From Sipunculus nudus (Eukaryota > Annelida > Sipuncula > Golfingiida > Sipunculidae), in assembly GCA_026874595.1 (NCBI GenBank), contig CM049307.1, positions 22,111,079 to 22,175,078 on the forward strand: 64,000 nt of DNA. The letters are read 5' to 3'. Numbering within the stretch: position 1 is the stretch's first letter; each line of letters starts with the position of its first letter. Below the pieces are notes generated by a model, which was given only the letters and a program-made list of their open reading frames with translations, did not search any database and was not told the origin of the DNA. The position numbers and the translations under genes were made by a program. Positions 26,076 through 39,880 of this stretch are shown here, piece by piece.

Positions 26076-28988
26076 CCGCTGTGTACACGTCACCCCCAAC
26101 GCGTGGGCCGGGCTATGTCGTCATAGCAACAGACAACGCTAGCGCTGAACAAAAACACTGCATACAATAAACGAGACATCTTTAGCATAGAAATATCAGA
26201 AATTCAAAGTAACAGAACAATTGTAATAGACCTACCTCGCCTTAAAAGACAAAATGTATTTATACTTTTATCAATCGAGATATCGCAAAAAAATACTCTT
26301 ACTTTGTCTGTATAATGGACTCGAACACTCAGTGTCAGCCGCCAGGCTTCGTCAGTTTGTAGAAAAGAAACCCCAAACGAAACCCAGTCAAACTAGCTCT
26401 TTTTTAAATAATAAGCTTCTTTTATAGTCGAATAGTTAACACAATACATTAAAGACATATAACATTTTAGTTTGTGAGGTCGACTTCGGCAGGGCCATAA
26501 GTCGACTTATTCTGATCGACCTTTTAGATCTGAAGTATATGGATTTTGGTTGTTTTGGTTTAAGATGGCCATCGAAGTGAAACTTGTCATACAGAAAGTA
26601 TCCGCTGAGTAAGGAGATCAAACTTATCTACAACACAAGTCTCTAGGATATACTGTATTTAGAAATGATACATTGCCTGATAAAGTAATAGAAAACTCCC
26701 AGGAGCAGAGAGTGTCAAGTGGATGAAGAATAAGAGTGTTTGCGGGCCTTTTATCACCGTTATCTTTCCTTCCGTTAAATTGGGGTTATATTTATCTCAA
26801 CAGCTCCTTCCAGGACCCCATTCTGTGCCACCGTTTGATGTTGAAATATAATTCTATAAACTGCCTTTGAAAGGACAGAAGGGGAAGTAATAGATACAAT
26901 ACGTCATAGGTACATTGATGAAAATAGAACAGCGTTGGAGTTATCTTTCATGTGGAAAAATCCTGCATTCGCTGACGAAATTTTTGCAGAAGGACAAGTG
27001 GAATGTCCATATATAGGTATGATGAGTCACGTTTATGCGTCACTCAGCCGCCCTTAAATTAGGAGGGTTGACATGTCCGTGCATGATTAGTAATCAAGAT
27101 ACGGAATAAGCACCTGCTTACTGTAACGTCGATCCATGGTGGTTCCATATTTATCTATCATACGGAATAAGAGGAAAATGACATAAAAGTGCCAACGCAG
27201 GGAATTTTATAGCTCACCTATCAATCTTCAGGTTTTAAATAGCATAATGTTAATTCACGCAGGAAGCTACAAATCTAATAAAAACCCACGCCTGCCGCAG
27301 ACGGGGAGTTCAGCGGAGGATACGTGTAGGGTTGCAGGTGCAGGCGTTTACTTCAATCACAGACTCGGTATAGAGAATGTGTGTGTTTTTTTATTCAGCA
27401 TACATATATATGTCAAGCTAACCAGACAATAATTAAGGTAGAGTCATGATTTAAATGTCAGTGAGATATATAACCAATATAACCAGGACCAATAAAATGC
27501 AGTCATAAGCCAAAACGCAGCCCAGGAAGAGACTGATAAAAATCGCCCACCAATATTTAAATTATTTGATTATGAGCGGTCCGATATTTGCTGTTGCTTG
27601 TAAGGAGTCCATGCTCAAATCTTGCAGACAGAATACTGTTGGTCACATTATACTGTATTAAGTTAAGATTAGGTTCACATTACAATTTCATATGCCTTAA
27701 GAGTTTGATGTTAATATATCTTTACCTCAATGGAAAAACCTTGAAGGTTTGACTGAATAGATCGTTACGTAAGCCTTGAGCGATTAGTTCAAAGGATATT
27801 ACGTTCATCTATTAAATCCGGCGGAAAATTGCTGACAAATGTTAATTTAAATGTTAGGAAAGCTGAAGTGAAAAAGCGTAGAGAGGACTTGACAGGAGGG
27901 ATTCAGGCAGAAATATTTTTTTTTTATCTTTGACAAGACGGGCTTTGACATTAGGGATTACTGTTATTATATTAAAAGTGTCAGTTCGGAATATTAAAGT
28001 GTCCTTTCGTTGAGCTGGGGAAGCGGATCTCTCACTAATGATGGTGTCATGAATACTTGATGGTTCTCATCGAAAACTGGAGGATGAACCGTTCCAAACC
28101 CTATTGTGGTAACGTTCCCTAACGTAAAATTGAAATATAATGGGGTTTTAATTATATCTGCATATCCATATTGTAACATCTGTTTTTGGAATGATTCATA
28201 TGCTAAGGAAAATAAATATAACTTGTTCCATGACTGATTTACTATATCATTAAGTAACATTATGCTGATCTGGCAAACCAACCTCTAATGTCTAAACCAC
28301 TAATGAATGGTTACTCACCATAACAAGGAAAGTGTGGCATCAGTGATCCCCAGTCCTTTGCAATAACCCCTTTTTACATTAAAAAACATGCAAAATACAG
28401 ATATCCAAGTGTGTTTTAGGAGTGATAGGGGATATAATTAGTGGAGGAATGGATATAAAATAGAGACCCAAGTGTCAGGTCAGGTCTTACATTGCAGATA
28501 ATGTGCACATATAATAGTGGAATACAAAACAAAACAAGTAGTGAAACTGAAAATATCATTTCAGCTGTTGACCAAAATAGGTGGTTGTTGCTCCTGCTGT
28601 TCCGTGGATATTTTCTACTAGATCTTACATTAAAGGGCTTATTCAGATGTCTCTCGTCTACTAAATAAAGATAATCTCTTGAACCTTACCAAAAATAAGC
28701 GGAAAACTCCGATCCAACATTACACAGCAGTCGATTTTTTTATATCCACATGTATATAATACGTGGGTGACCGCGTATATATAAGATGTGCGGTGACCGC
28801 AGCGGGTTGTGGCCGAGGCTTTAAAAGAACCGTTTTACATTGACTGATATTCATAGTATAATGCAGCTTTTTGGCCACTTCTTAAAGCTACTGTCCTGGT
28901 CCAAGGATCCATCACTAGGTCTTATAAAAACCAAACGATTTTTTGGAAAATCTTGGCGCTTCTGGCTTATTCACGGGCTTGTTGACAC
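26076..28988. other. Intergenic, no gene supported
   Basis: No recognisable coding region in 2.9 kb. A minus-strand frame of 95 codons at 27994-28281 and a 61-codon plus-strand frame at 27247 match no family I know and lack exon-like borders. Near 26117 a sequence resembles an RFX X-box (GTCGTC-AT-AGCAAC), which is weak evidence by itself. Confidence 0.4.
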
Positions 28989-29175
28989 AAAAGTTATTGA
29001 TATAAAGCGCAGAGTCACGACCTTCAATCCTCCCCCCCCCCCCCCCCCCCGGATCCAAAGTTATTGATATAAAGCGCAGAGTCACGACCTTCAATCCTCC
29101 CCCCCCCCCCCGGATCCAAAGCTATTGATATAAAGCGCAGAGTCACGACATTCAATCCTCCCCCCCCCCCCCCCC
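28989..29175. repeat. Three tandem copies of a 60-bp unit with long C tracts
   Basis: Each unit reads AAAG(T/C)TATTGATATAAAG, then GCGCAGAGTCACGAC and TCAATCCT, then a C tract and GGATCC. The C tracts are 19, 13 and 16 long (29032-29050, 29099-29111, 29160-29175). The units are nearly identical, so duplication is recent. Tract lengths may be unreliable in the assembly. Confidence 0.85.
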
Positions 29176-29255
29176 AGGATCCTCACCTGCTGATTATGCA
29201 GTTGAAGTGGAATTTGTCCATTTAAGGGGAGTCAACACCCTCCAGAGCATTTAAC

Positions 29256-30176
29256 TATAGGTGCAACCCGGACCGGACCACCACATAAGAGGTCCGCTCC
29301 TGGTCCGGTCAAGCTGTAGGCAGTCCAGTAAGAGGACCGACCAAAATTTTCATTATATATATTTGTTCAACTATTTAACAAAACCGAATATTAAATACAC
29401 ATCAAAGCGTGCAATAAATGTAATTGTATAATCTATACGTGGATCGCTAAATGTGGGTTTGAATTTTGAATGACAAATTTAAAATCCCAATCTTTGTAAA
29501 TAATTTGACAACGGTGGATTATATTTGTCTTACTGTGTTGGCATGGTGGTTAGAATATAAACTAAATTGTGCAAGGTGGGGCGAGCTGGTTCAAAGAATT
29601 TGATGCGGTTTGCCATTAGCTAAATAGTTATGAAGTGGTTAAATTGCGATTTAAAAATTGAAAACCTATTAATCTGACGTAAATGATTTATTATATAGAG
29701 TATATATAGGCCTATGTACTTACCCTATAGAAATTGATCTTAATATACTGGGATACACAGTGATATTTAGGAAAAGCATCAGCATTGTGCAACACTGCAG
29801 GAGACAACCATTCTGATTCTAAATTAACATGTCACTTCAATCATAAGTTAATATCAAATAATGACCCTTTACTGTTACCCAGACAAAAAAAATATAAAAC
29901 AGTACACGTATATAATTATACCATTGCAGCTGCCATTGCTTTAAATACATTTTACCGAGCTAAATAGTCATTCTGTGAGAGTTTAATTACACCTTGTTCA
30001 AACCAAGATTTGTAGGTTTGTGAAACTAAACCCATAAAGTCATCTGTTAAGCTGATCCCTGAGAACAGTAGAGCGGTCCAGACCGGTCCAGTCAGGGATA
30101 AACGGTCAGGTATACATTGTTAGCGGTCCTGTCCGGTCAAGCCCAAAATTGTGCACCGGTCCGGTCCGCACCTCTA
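29256..30176. mobile_element. Non-autonomous hAT-like element, 921 bp
   Basis: The left end TATAGGTGC and right end (complement TAGAGGTGC) are followed inward on both sides by GGACCGGACC-like sequence and by CTTGACCGGAC on the right against GGTCCGGTCAAGC on the left, giving imperfect terminal inverted repeats of roughly 50 bp. Flanking 8-mers CATTTAAC and CATCTCAC match at 6 of 8, an eroded hAT-type duplication. The interior is AT-rich without a transposase frame. Confidence 0.7.
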
Positions 30177-30184
30177 CATCTCAC

Positions 30185-31090
30185 CCTCTAGAGAATTTAC
30201 TGCAGTTTTATTGACTGTATACAGAGTACATAGGACTTGTGGCTGAATCATACAAGAAGAGAAGAAGAAGAGAAAATAAGGCAGATTTGATCATATGTTG
30301 AACCCAGTTTTCTAATATATTGTGAACTGACAAAAAAAGAATAAAAGAAAAAATGCCTCACATGAACAGTAAGTTAACAGGTTTATCTCACTGAGGTGTT
30401 ACTGTAACATCGGCACAGTAAGCCAAGACCAGCTATGGAATTACTGTGTAATTACAATGTATGTTACGTGAACGTGGGGGTAAACGTCTGTGATCTATAT
30501 GATCTATTATTTTTACTCGCTTTTCTCTGCTTCATTTACTGTTGAACTGTTATTTTTTTTAACTGGAAATCCCCTCCCCCTCAGATCCACCCTATATGTG
30601 GACTATTAATGCAGGGGGTGAAGAATTCAACAGTGGTCTCACTGCAAGGTCAAATATGAAAAAAAAACAACATTGAATTAAACCTTGTTATACTCTGGAC
30701 ACAAATACCTCCGCGTGGGAACTCTGAGCATGAAATATCCTTGTCTTGCACATGCAGTTTTACGTAATTATTGAAAAGGATGTGCGTCATAAGGATCATA
30801 TAACAGAACAATTAATTATAATTTCATATTCGATATTTCACTTTGAAATGCAAATAGTGTGTATATTGAGAACTACTGAAGAAATAATATGTTTGTGAAG
30901 AAACACAAAGATAATCACGGTTTCATACAGGATAACTACCGGCGCGTGCTCACTTATCATGAAGAACATGCCTCCACTGACGTCATCAAATTTTATAACC
31001 ATTGGTCTCATGGACATAGATGAATGAATTTATGAGATAACGCTCACGTTGTGTCCCATGCATAAACCATCGTATCGCTCCAACTTATGG
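30185..31090. other. Intergenic, no gene seen
   Basis: AT-rich DNA between two hAT-like elements. No open frame of interest and no clear repeat. Confidence 0.45.
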
Positions 31091-31098
31091 GTCGATAT

Positions 31099-31558
31099 TA
31101 GGGCTGTATCAATATACCGATATATCGATACCAATCGATACGCCACGTCAATACGGTAATCGATACGCTATGCATGTTGTATCGTCGTATCGATAAAACC
31201 CCAAAACTGTTCACCAATATAGATACAAGTCATGCAACCCTAACCTTCACTTTAATCTGAGTTATTTTAAAGCTAACACTGCTTTTTATTCATTATGTTG
31301 ACCTTTTAAGACTGAAATAAGATCACACATTATCGTATGGTCGACTGGATGAGGATTGTATATACAGTTCTCGGTGCTTCAATGACAGACCGTGTGAGCT
31401 TGTGAGCGATGAAAGGCTAATATTAAGGTCTTTTTATATGTTTGTGAATAACTTAATCCTGAGCATTAAGTCATAAATGAAACAAAAAGAAAAATGAAGC
31501 ATACTGTCAATACGTATCGGGTATCGCTTTAAATATATCGCAATACGTATTGTCCCTA
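31099..31558. mobile_element. Short hAT-like element, 460 bp
   Basis: Begins TAGGGCTGTATCAATA and ends with the complement of TAGGGACAATACG. Both ends carry clusters of CGATA/TATCG motifs (CGATATATCGATACC on the left, GATATATTTAAAGCGATACC read inward from the right). The 8-bp flanks GTCGATAT (31091-31098) and GTCTATAT (31559-31566) match at 7 of 8 and fit the hAT pattern with T at position 2 and A at 7. No coding content. Confidence 0.75.
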
Positions 31559-31599
31559 GTCTATATATCCCTCAATCGTATAAGAAAACCAAAAAAGCA

Positions 31600-31860
31600 C
31601 CCAGAGAGCGCAGACCTCCGCAAAGGCATCTTGTTAGCCCATACGGCATTGTCAGAAATGCAACATTTTTCCTTAATAATTCCTGGATCTAGATGGTGAT
31701 CCGGATCAAAATTTAATCAATTGTTCCTTGTACCATTGCCGAGCTATCCTGAAAATTTCATGAAATCCATTAATAACTTTTAGAGTAATGTTGCTAACAG
31801 ACAAACAAACAAACGCCCGCAAAATCATAACCTCCATAGCTGAGGTAAAAATTACTGAGA
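31600..31860. repeat. Probable dispersed invertebrate repeat
   Basis: Contains TGGATCTAGATGGTGATCC, GAAAATTTCATGAAATCCAT, AACAGACAAACAAACAAACG and CATAACCTCCATAG in an order I recall from a repeat spread through many marine invertebrate genomes. Only one copy is in this window, so the call rests on memory and not on an internal alignment. Confidence 0.4.
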
Positions 31861-33158
31861 TAGATTCCTGTTTCGCTGTGACGCTCAAGAATAAATTTTG
31901 TTGTAACGTTCCCCTCCCTCTGCAACCAGAAAAAAAATAGCCAGTCCCTTATTCAATTAATATTACACCTTCATCATATAAAATGCACCAAAATTCTTCT
32001 GTGAAACATACATTTGTTGCGCTTGGTCATTATTTACATGTGATATACATGCACCAGTTTTTAAAGCAATGTTGTTAATATTATATGTTTCAATTAAAAA
32101 TAAATGATTCGAAGGATGTGTATTCGTCCCAAATAATCGACGAACTTTTACTTGAACTACCAAAAATCAGAAAGAGTAAAAATGTCATGATTAATAGAAC
32201 TTATTTTAGCAGGTCCTTTACAAGAACTTCACTGATTAAACAATTAAGCCTGCATGTACAGCGTCAAAATTTCCAGTGATTTTCTAGATAGGGGGAATTT
32301 TTTACCCCCTCTAATGACATGGAGTCGATCGGCTAAGTCCTAACGTTGGCATTTTTGTTCAGACCGGCAACCATTCAAGAAATTATCACCAAACATCGTC
32401 TAATGTTTCAGAAACACCCTTTTTTTTAAAAGGAATTTGACTGTCAAGATCAAAAGGTCGAATGAGATCAGAAGAGGTAATTTCTCTTTTATAGTTCCAA
32501 ATAACTTGCAGTTTTAACCATAACTGTAATTTATTATAAGATTTTCTTTTTTACTGTATAAATCTCTGCAATCATAAAGATTGACAGCTGTATACGGTGA
32601 TTACATTTTAAAAAGAAAGATAAAATAAATCCATTTCAGTTTACTTAACCCTATATTGTTTTAAATTTTGTGACACTTTATCAGTTAGTATGAGAAATTA
32701 AAGTTTATTGGAAAAGAAAATCCGACGGAAAGCTAACGCTAAATTGTACATAAATATATCCATTTAGATTTTATTATCGTACATGCCATTAACAGTTATC
32801 CAGAATTCCGATGACACGTCGTCATAAATAAAAACAATTCAAAATATATTATTTTCCATTAGAAAACATAAACATTTTTGACGAGCCGGTGTACCTGAAT
32901 TTCCGGTAAAAATGGAGAAATATGTTTATCATTACATTGTTACATACACAGACCATCGTAAATGGCACAGACAAAACGCACATCAGTAGGACATAAAGGA
33001 ATGGATATTAAGAAACATAGCAAAAGTTAATCAGAAGTTGGATTCATTTAATGATATAATAACATAATGACCTATCATGATAGGATGTTATACATTCATT
33101 TTACAGAGCTAAGCAAATTCCTTGCCATAAACTACGCTTGCTCCATTAACATTAACTT
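31861..33158. other. Intergenic, no gene supported
   Basis: AT-rich DNA. Small overlapping frames on both strands near 31963-32279 match nothing known to me. Confidence 0.4.
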
Positions 33159-33167
33159 AACATGTCT

Positions 33168-33465
33168 AAGGCAAAAAAAAAGGTATGGTTTTTTCGGCAC
33201 TTTTCTTTCAGAAATAAGTATTATTTATTATTATTTATTTTTTACTCCTTTTTGTGTGTTTCGATAAAAATGACAAATGATCAGAAAAAATGAAAATACC
33301 AGAAAGTTTTGCTTAGCAGGTAAAAGCACTACATAATAAAGGTAATCTTATGAAATATGTATTATTTTTTCTTCTTCAAAGATTAAAAACAAAATGAATA
33401 TTTTTGATGCGGGGAATTAAAATTGTCGCCGGCGGTGCATGAGAATCATACTTTTTTTTTGCCTT
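33168..33465. mobile_element. MITE family copy A, 298 bp
   Basis: Ends are AAGGCAAAAAAAAAGGTATG and, inverted, AAGGCAAAAAAAAAGTATGA; the inverted match continues weakly to a GGCAC/TGCAC block for about 35 bp. The left flank AACATGTCT matches AACTTGTCT at 8 of 9, but only if the LINE that begins at 33471 and its target copy are read past, so the right half of that flank lies at 35978. Copies B (43674-43995) and C (61321-61601) share the interior GTAAAAGCACTACATAA and GGGCGGTGC-type ends. No coding frame. Confidence 0.8.
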
Positions 33466-33470
33466 AACTT

Positions 33471-35969
33471 AACATTTTGTTAAATAGCATAGACAATTTG
33501 CTAGTATTAAATGCGAATGATGCTTCACTGTGTGAAGGTATGGTGACATTGAATTCTGTATATACGGCTTTGAGAGCTAAGGGTGATAATAAGACACTGG
33601 GAAATGATGGTCTTGGTGGGGGGTTTAATCTTTGTTTTTTTTAGTGTATTAGGAAGAGAATTGACTCCATGTCTCAATGAAAGTTTTAATGCTGGAGAGT
33701 TAACGACAAGTCAAGAACAAAATGTTATTACTCTGATACAGAAACCAGGGAAGGATGTCAGACTCCTACATGCAGTCATGGCGTCCAATTAGTTTAATAA
33801 ATGATGTCACAAAGGTGCTGAGTAGAATAATAGTGGCTCATTTGAGCAAAGTCTTGGACATATGGTTCAAGTGGATCAAAATGCTATTGATCCTGGATGT
33901 TAAACTGAAAACTCAGTTCGCCTAATTTCAGGTTTTGTTGATTATTGTAATATTGAAAACAAGAATTTAATATTATTTGGTGTTGATTATGCACCGGCAT
34001 TTGATTCTATAGATGACACTTTTATTATATCTGTGTTGAAACGTTTTTGATCTATACCAATGTTTATAAACTGGATTAAGATAATATACACAGGGTCCCA
34101 AAGTTGTGTCTTGAATAATGGATTTTCAACTTATTATTTCCCTTTGTCTAGAGGAACAAAACCAGGCAATCTAATAGCTCCATATTTATTAATTCTGGTC
34201 ATGGAAGTTTTATTGTATATGGTTAGAGCAGAGGGAGAGAGGGATAAAAGGTATTATGATTGGCCAAAAGAAAGTTCAATTAACAGCCTTTGCTGATGAT
34301 ATTACATTTTTCTTGTTTGATGTTGAATCATTTGAATCACCGGTATAAATTCTAAAAACATTTGGCCAGTTCTCCACTTTGTATGTTAATTATAATAAAT
34401 CAGAAGCTGCTTGGCTCGGGGCATGAAAAGAAACATGAAATGCCGATTCAACGTACTGTTACAACCATAAAAATACTTGGCATACGGTATACCTACAGTA
34501 TAGATATAAATGAAAACCTAGATTTCCTGTCAGTGGAAGAAAAACTGTAATCTCACAATATTTGGTCGCAATGATATCTGTAGTACTTTCGCTTTGAGAA
34601 TGTTAAAATGTACTTGCATTGATTTTTGTGAAAAGGCAAGAGACCAAAGATTAAATACGATATATTCATTGGACCTAATGATAATGGAGGATTTAAATTT
34701 CCTGATGTGCAAACAAAGCTACAAGCACAGTGTATTATGCGGATTAGACGATTAATAGATTAAAAAGATATGTCACGGAAATATGTATCAAGGTATTATT
34801 TAAATCCTTTGAGTGGCATTTGCTCAACATCCTATAATTTTTATGTGACATGAGAACCGAGAAAATTATCAAAGATTTATTAAAACTGTTTAAAAGAGTG
34901 ATCACATTCTGTTAAAAGGAATCCAATATCAGTAGAAGAGGTAAGAATGCAACTGTTATGTGACAATCACTATATAAAGATTGAAAATACATTTTTTTCT
35001 AACGATATTTTGACAGCTTGGGTATAAGGAAAGTACAATATTTTTTAAACGATACTGGTAAAGTCTGCACGTGGTAAGAAATTAAAAATATATACCCAGA
35101 ATTATAAGCTAATAAACATCTGTCGTGGAGGTCTTATTATAAGTGCATTACCAAAAGAGCGGATTAGTTTATGTTAGACAGCGGATAGAGAAAATACAAC
35201 AGAGGGTAAAATTAGCCAGGACAGATTGGTCACTGTGGCAGGAATAAAAGGATTATCAGACATTACATCGAATAGGATATATAATAAGGTTATCAGTCAG
35301 AGAATGTCCACTACAACTACTTTAGAAAACTGGTAAAATATAACAGGATTACATTGTTATTAAGATTTTGAACAGTTTCATATACAGTATATCAAGTTTC
35401 TCTTGATATGTATAGCGAAGAGTTTCAGTTTAAAAATCAAACATATTTATTTACCAGAAAACTATTGGCTTTGTTAATGGAAACTTGTTGATATTCCATG
35501 TTGTTCTTACTGTCATCTTTATGATGAGATAATTACACGCCTTTTTTCTGTATGTTTTGTCTCTATAAATTTATATCTGAAAATATAGTCTTGGCTCAAA
35601 ACCTGTAATATAAGTTTCCCGGACTATGAAATCACTCTAATTCTGTTTGGAATGATTCCAATACAGAAAAATATGTTGGTCATCAACTGATTATCACATA
35701 TAAAATGGCTATTTATCATAGTAGAGGTGACCTTTTATCAAATACAGGTTTTATAAAATTGTATTTAAAAAAAGTAATGAAAAATAAAACTACTGATGTC
35801 ATGAATTGAGTTAATACATTGTTTCAATGTTAAAATTGTCTCTATTGATGCCTTGTGTTATGTACACAAATTGTTAATTGTACTGTCTCTTTGTGAACGT
35901 CCATGTAAGTTATGTAAGGTCAAAGTTTGGATATATGTTAAAAATTTCAATATAAATATCAAAAAAAAA
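33471..35969 (+). mobile_element. 5'-truncated, decayed L1/Tx1-type LINE (reverse transcriptase remnant)
   Basis: The plus strand, read across frameshifts and stops, gives a reverse transcriptase in order: a palm entry segment containing NDGLGGGF near 33604; ELTTSQEQNVITLIQKPGKD near 33700; VDYAPAFDSIDDTF with the first catalytic Asp at 33982-34023; SCVLNNGFSTYYF then a RGTKPG motif near 34095-34165; TAFADDITFFLFD with the catalytic ADD at 34292-34300; then IKILGIRYTYSID near 34470 and a decayed C-terminal region to about 35830. A 3' tail of nine A closes it at 35969. CTTAACTT occurs at 33463-33470 and 35970-35977, a fitting 8-bp target duplication. The endonuclease half is absent, as expected for a 5'-truncated insertion. 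It cannot encode a working protein. Confidence 0.87.
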
Positions 35970-35977
35970 CTTAACTT

Positions 35978-37542
35978 GTCTACACAGCGGGATAAATAAG
36001 TGCATGCCGCTGTTCTATATAAGTGTGGGCCCTACTAAATGAATATTCGCCGGTATAAAATATGTACAATGAATGTATGCACATATACATCAGGGCTTCT
36101 ATCGCCTGTTGACGACAGGCATCGCCGTTATTTTATTTATATATCACAAATATGCATGGGAATATTAGAAGATCCCTTTTATCCCCGGGAACATAGAGAG
36201 CTTATGACTACTCCACGTTTCAGAGACCAACGTGGTATATTAGTCAACACAAGCAGTAAATGCCACGTGGTAGAGGCTCTCGTGTCTTACCGTCTAGGAA
36301 CATTTCACCTTACCTCGCACATGCAAAACGTATTATTATTTCTATGGGTCTGTTCAGGTTTAGAGTAATTAACCATAATGGAGTCATGATTATTCCTTGC
36401 TTTTTTATCTTCTTTCACTGTGTATAATTAGGGCCTACAAGCGTGTATCCTCGAGCTTATTTCTGCTATTTGTCATCTAAAACACAATAAGTCATCTTGA
36501 TTGCATCCTGGTGTGTATGATCAGGTCAGTATTTATGTAAAGAAAACATATATGAAAAACATATATATATATGAAGTACACTCGTCACTTTAATATCATC
36601 TCAACTTGTGGAAATACCAAAATATTGTGCATTGTCGCTCTGAGGTCATTCTCGCCAAATCAAGGGCTATATCGCCTAAAAAGTAATATGGTGAGCATCT
36701 GCATATAATGGACTTCATTAAATTTATGTGATGTCACCGTCAAAATTGTAACAGTGGATAACTAAGATATCAGAGTAAAAGGTATAAGAAAATGCATCAA
36801 AAGTTAAAATTGCCACATCCAAAAAGAATGCTCTGAGCTAATTCCCTCCCTTAATGACTTTAAACTTACAATAACCTGATTATTGGCAATGTAATGCTTA
36901 TAATGAAAAGTGCAGTTTGGGTTATGATGCAAACATTGTTTTCATTATGGTTGCAGTAAATAATAGTATTTTGGCAATTTATATAATTAATCAAATATTC
37001 CTTCTTTCCTTAATGAATGACTAGCCCTAAAAGATGGGAAATGTGTGTCGAGTCGAAACAAAATTTACTCTATACAGCCTGGCACATATAACACCAAACA
37101 GCTACAGGTTGCACCTAAATCAAAATGTCATCTTAGCCCGATTCATAGAGTCAATGGTATAATTATTTTGTTATGAGAATCTGATAAGATATGCGCTATC
37201 TTTCCAGTGTTATCCTAAAAATAGAAGGCCAATTCGCGATGGGGTTGGGTAGAATAAAAAAACCTACCGCATTTGATTCATCCGTGTGAGTCACGGAGTC
37301 AAAACTAATACGAGCTCATCACTGGGAGAGTGTCCTGTTTTAAAATCGATATTCAGTCTGCCATGTATCATTTTGCTAGGATATATATAAACATAGAAGT
37401 TATAGCCCGCAGTGCAGAAAAACCAAAGGCAATCAAAAGATGATACAGTGGACTGACCCGGGATGGCGATATCAAAGAAGCCTAGATCTAATACACGACA
37501 CTAACCCTGCCCTTCAATTGGCTTTACTCGAATGTTTACAGG

Positions 37543-37543
<1 letters not shown>
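35978..37543. other. Intergenic, no gene supported
   Basis: A plus-strand frame of 109 codons at 36039-36368 is the longest open stretch; it matches no family I recognise and has no visible splice partners. The rest is AT-rich with nothing notable. Confidence 0.4.

Positions 37544-37593
<50 letters not shown>
37544..37593. repeat. TA microsatellite
   Basis: Uninterrupted TA dinucleotides, directly abutting the left end of the dispersed repeat copy 2. It produces spurious Tyr-Ile repeat frames. Confidence 0.95.
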
Positions 37594-37595
<2 letters not shown>

Positions 37596-38310
37596 TTACG
37601 GAACTCAATATCAACAGATCACGTATGCGTGATGAACCTAAATTTTGTTAAGAGATAAAAAAAATCAGATTCTGTAACACAAGGCAGCGTGAAATGTCTG
37701 GGGGAATGAATTAAGAAGTCAGTGGTTTTTTGTAAACAAATAACTGTAATTTATTCTTAAAACAACCCTAACATTACAATACACTAAATCAATACAATTA
37801 CACAGCATAACAGGAGTATAACAACAAAGCAATACAATCACACAGTAAAATAAACAAAGTGCAGAGTACCTGGATACCACCACTGTCACAGCGATAAGTC
37901 CTTTTAAATGTACAAGCCGGACGAACAGTTCACACAAATTCTCTCGGAGAATAACAGTCCAATGTAAAGCTCTTTTAGCAATCGCGAAAGTAAACTGAAG
38001 ACCAAGTAAGATTCGTCGCAAATCCAGAAGAAAATCTATAATTGCCGCACTTATCGGAATAGGTCCCACAAACTGACATACACGCTTCTGTGTCCGCAGG
38101 AATATTCTCTCACCTCTCTCTCGGCTTTAAAACACAGCCTCTTTATATAACTTTCACCTCAAGTCGAGAATTTTCCATTTCCCGAAAAATCTAAAGAACC
38201 TAACATAATAACCACGCTCAAAGAACATACTAGAACAAGAACGCTCTGTATCTACACGCCAGGGTTCAACCAATGAGCCTGCAACATCCGGCCAGGCGAG
38301 GCCGCTACAA
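37594..38310. repeat. Dispersed repeat, copy 2
   Basis: Second copy of the element at 25327-26075, with the same landmarks in the same order, including the TCACG-4 nt-CGTGA hairpin near its left end. The loop has changed from TAGT to TATG while both stems are kept. Homology fades past about 38310. It lies between two TA microsatellites. A minus-strand open frame at 37719-38069 is inside it and is not conserved in copy 1. Confidence 0.75.
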
Positions 38311-38419
38311 CACGAGCTACGCGTGCCACCAACCAAATATCAACAATGCATGGAGCACCCCTGCGCACAATAAAAGAAACACATGCAAGATCGCAACACA
38401 CAATAAAAGGGCACCTGGG

Positions 38420-38422
<3 letters not shown>

Positions 38423-38489
<67 letters not shown>
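38423..38489. repeat. AT microsatellite
   Basis: Pure AT dinucleotide run about 110 bp right of dispersed repeat copy 2. Confidence 0.95.
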
Positions 38490-38496
<7 letters not shown>

Positions 38497-38627
38497 TTGA
38501 AAATTCTGTTGCACTTACCCTGGAATCCATAAAAAAAGTCTTCAGATGAATTAACCAGAATATCGTGATCATAAAAGGTTTTAAACGAGCCAAACTGTCT
38601 CCTGCTTTGTCAGTGTTCATTCAATAG

Positions 38628-39440
38628 TCATAGTGTAGACGGGGATGTATTCCGTAGGAATTTGATGCCAAAATTGCCAAAATGACAGATTCAGCTGAAA
38701 CAGGATATGAACTAATGGAAAATGTTAGGTAACAAATTTTCATATCCCTCTAACACTGAAAATCCAAGATGGCCGCCTTCACCCTTGGGTGTGGCGGTTG
38801 GGTGTTGGGGATATAGTGTACTCGCACGTGTAAAGGAACGACGTTTTCTTAGGCATTGAATAAGATAGTGCTTGCTTTCATTTTATTTGCACTTAAGCTG
38901 ATGAATGAATGCAGGTTATATTTATTTTTATGCACCCTGTGACCCCAAGGAATTCAAGATGGCCACCACTGCAGTCTTAACATAGAGATAATGCTATTAC
39001 ACTGAAATTGTCTCTTAAAACTTAATGATATTGGATCGATTTTCTACGTCTTTGAATGTGGTCGGTTGATTGCAAATAAAAAGGAGTTTCTATGAGCTCT
39101 GTGACCCCAGGGAATCCAAAAGGGCGGCCATGGCAATCTTAACATAGCGGTAATGATAAAACGTAATGATATTAGATAATTGGATCGATTTATACTTTTT
39201 TAATGTGTTTTGTTAATTGCAACTAACCAGGAGTTGTCGGAAGTTACAGAGGGAACGCAAGGTCAAAGTCAAATGTATGTACTAATATTTTTAAAGAATA
39301 AAAATATCTTGGGCACTACACTGTCATATGTTATGTGATATGGTGATCAAAAGGAAATAGACCTGATGGAATTGATGCTTGTGATCTCTTTTTTATGGTG
39401 CATATTCTCTCATAGTAGTACTAAATGGTCTAGGTGCCTA
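38628..39440 (+). repeat. Dispersed repeat with CAAGATGGCC units, copy A
   Basis: Shares GGAAAATGTTAGGTAACAAA, CCAAGATGGCCGCC and CAAGGTCAAAGTCAAA, in this order, with the reverse complement of 42541-43060. Copy A is longer because it contains two further internal units, near 38954 and 39115, each with GACCCCA(A/G)GGAAT and a GATGGCC-like block followed by CTTAACATAG. No coding frame. Confidence 0.75.
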
Positions 39441-39870
39441 CCATATTACAAAAAAATGTAGAATCAATCTGATTCCAAAAGCCTTGTTTGTCATCTTGAT
39501 ACAGAAATATTCATGTCATTTTAAACTGTTCCAAGTACCTTGTAGAAGAGGGGGATCAGTAGAAACCGTTGTCTGGATAATATATATTTCTATATTATTT
39601 ATCTGAATATGAGCTGAAACAGGTCTTGTTGTTACAAAATTATAGATAAGGTACTTCTAAAAGCTAAAAGGAGACAAATAATGCACCAAAAAAAATTATC
39701 AGCCATATTTGATCAGCAGAAAAGAAGGCACATCTGCATATGTTAAATGGCATAGGAGTACGCATTATTCCTAGAGGAAAGTTTTTACATTACGGGAATA
39801 CAATTATCTCTACGGTACACTTGTTGGATAAAACGGACCATGTAGATCTGGGCATAAAAGCCAACACCAC
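39441..39870. other. Intergenic, no gene seen
   Basis: AT-rich DNA between the dispersed repeat and the SINE fragment. Nothing to annotate. Confidence 0.45.
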
Positions 39871-39880
39871 GGATGGAATC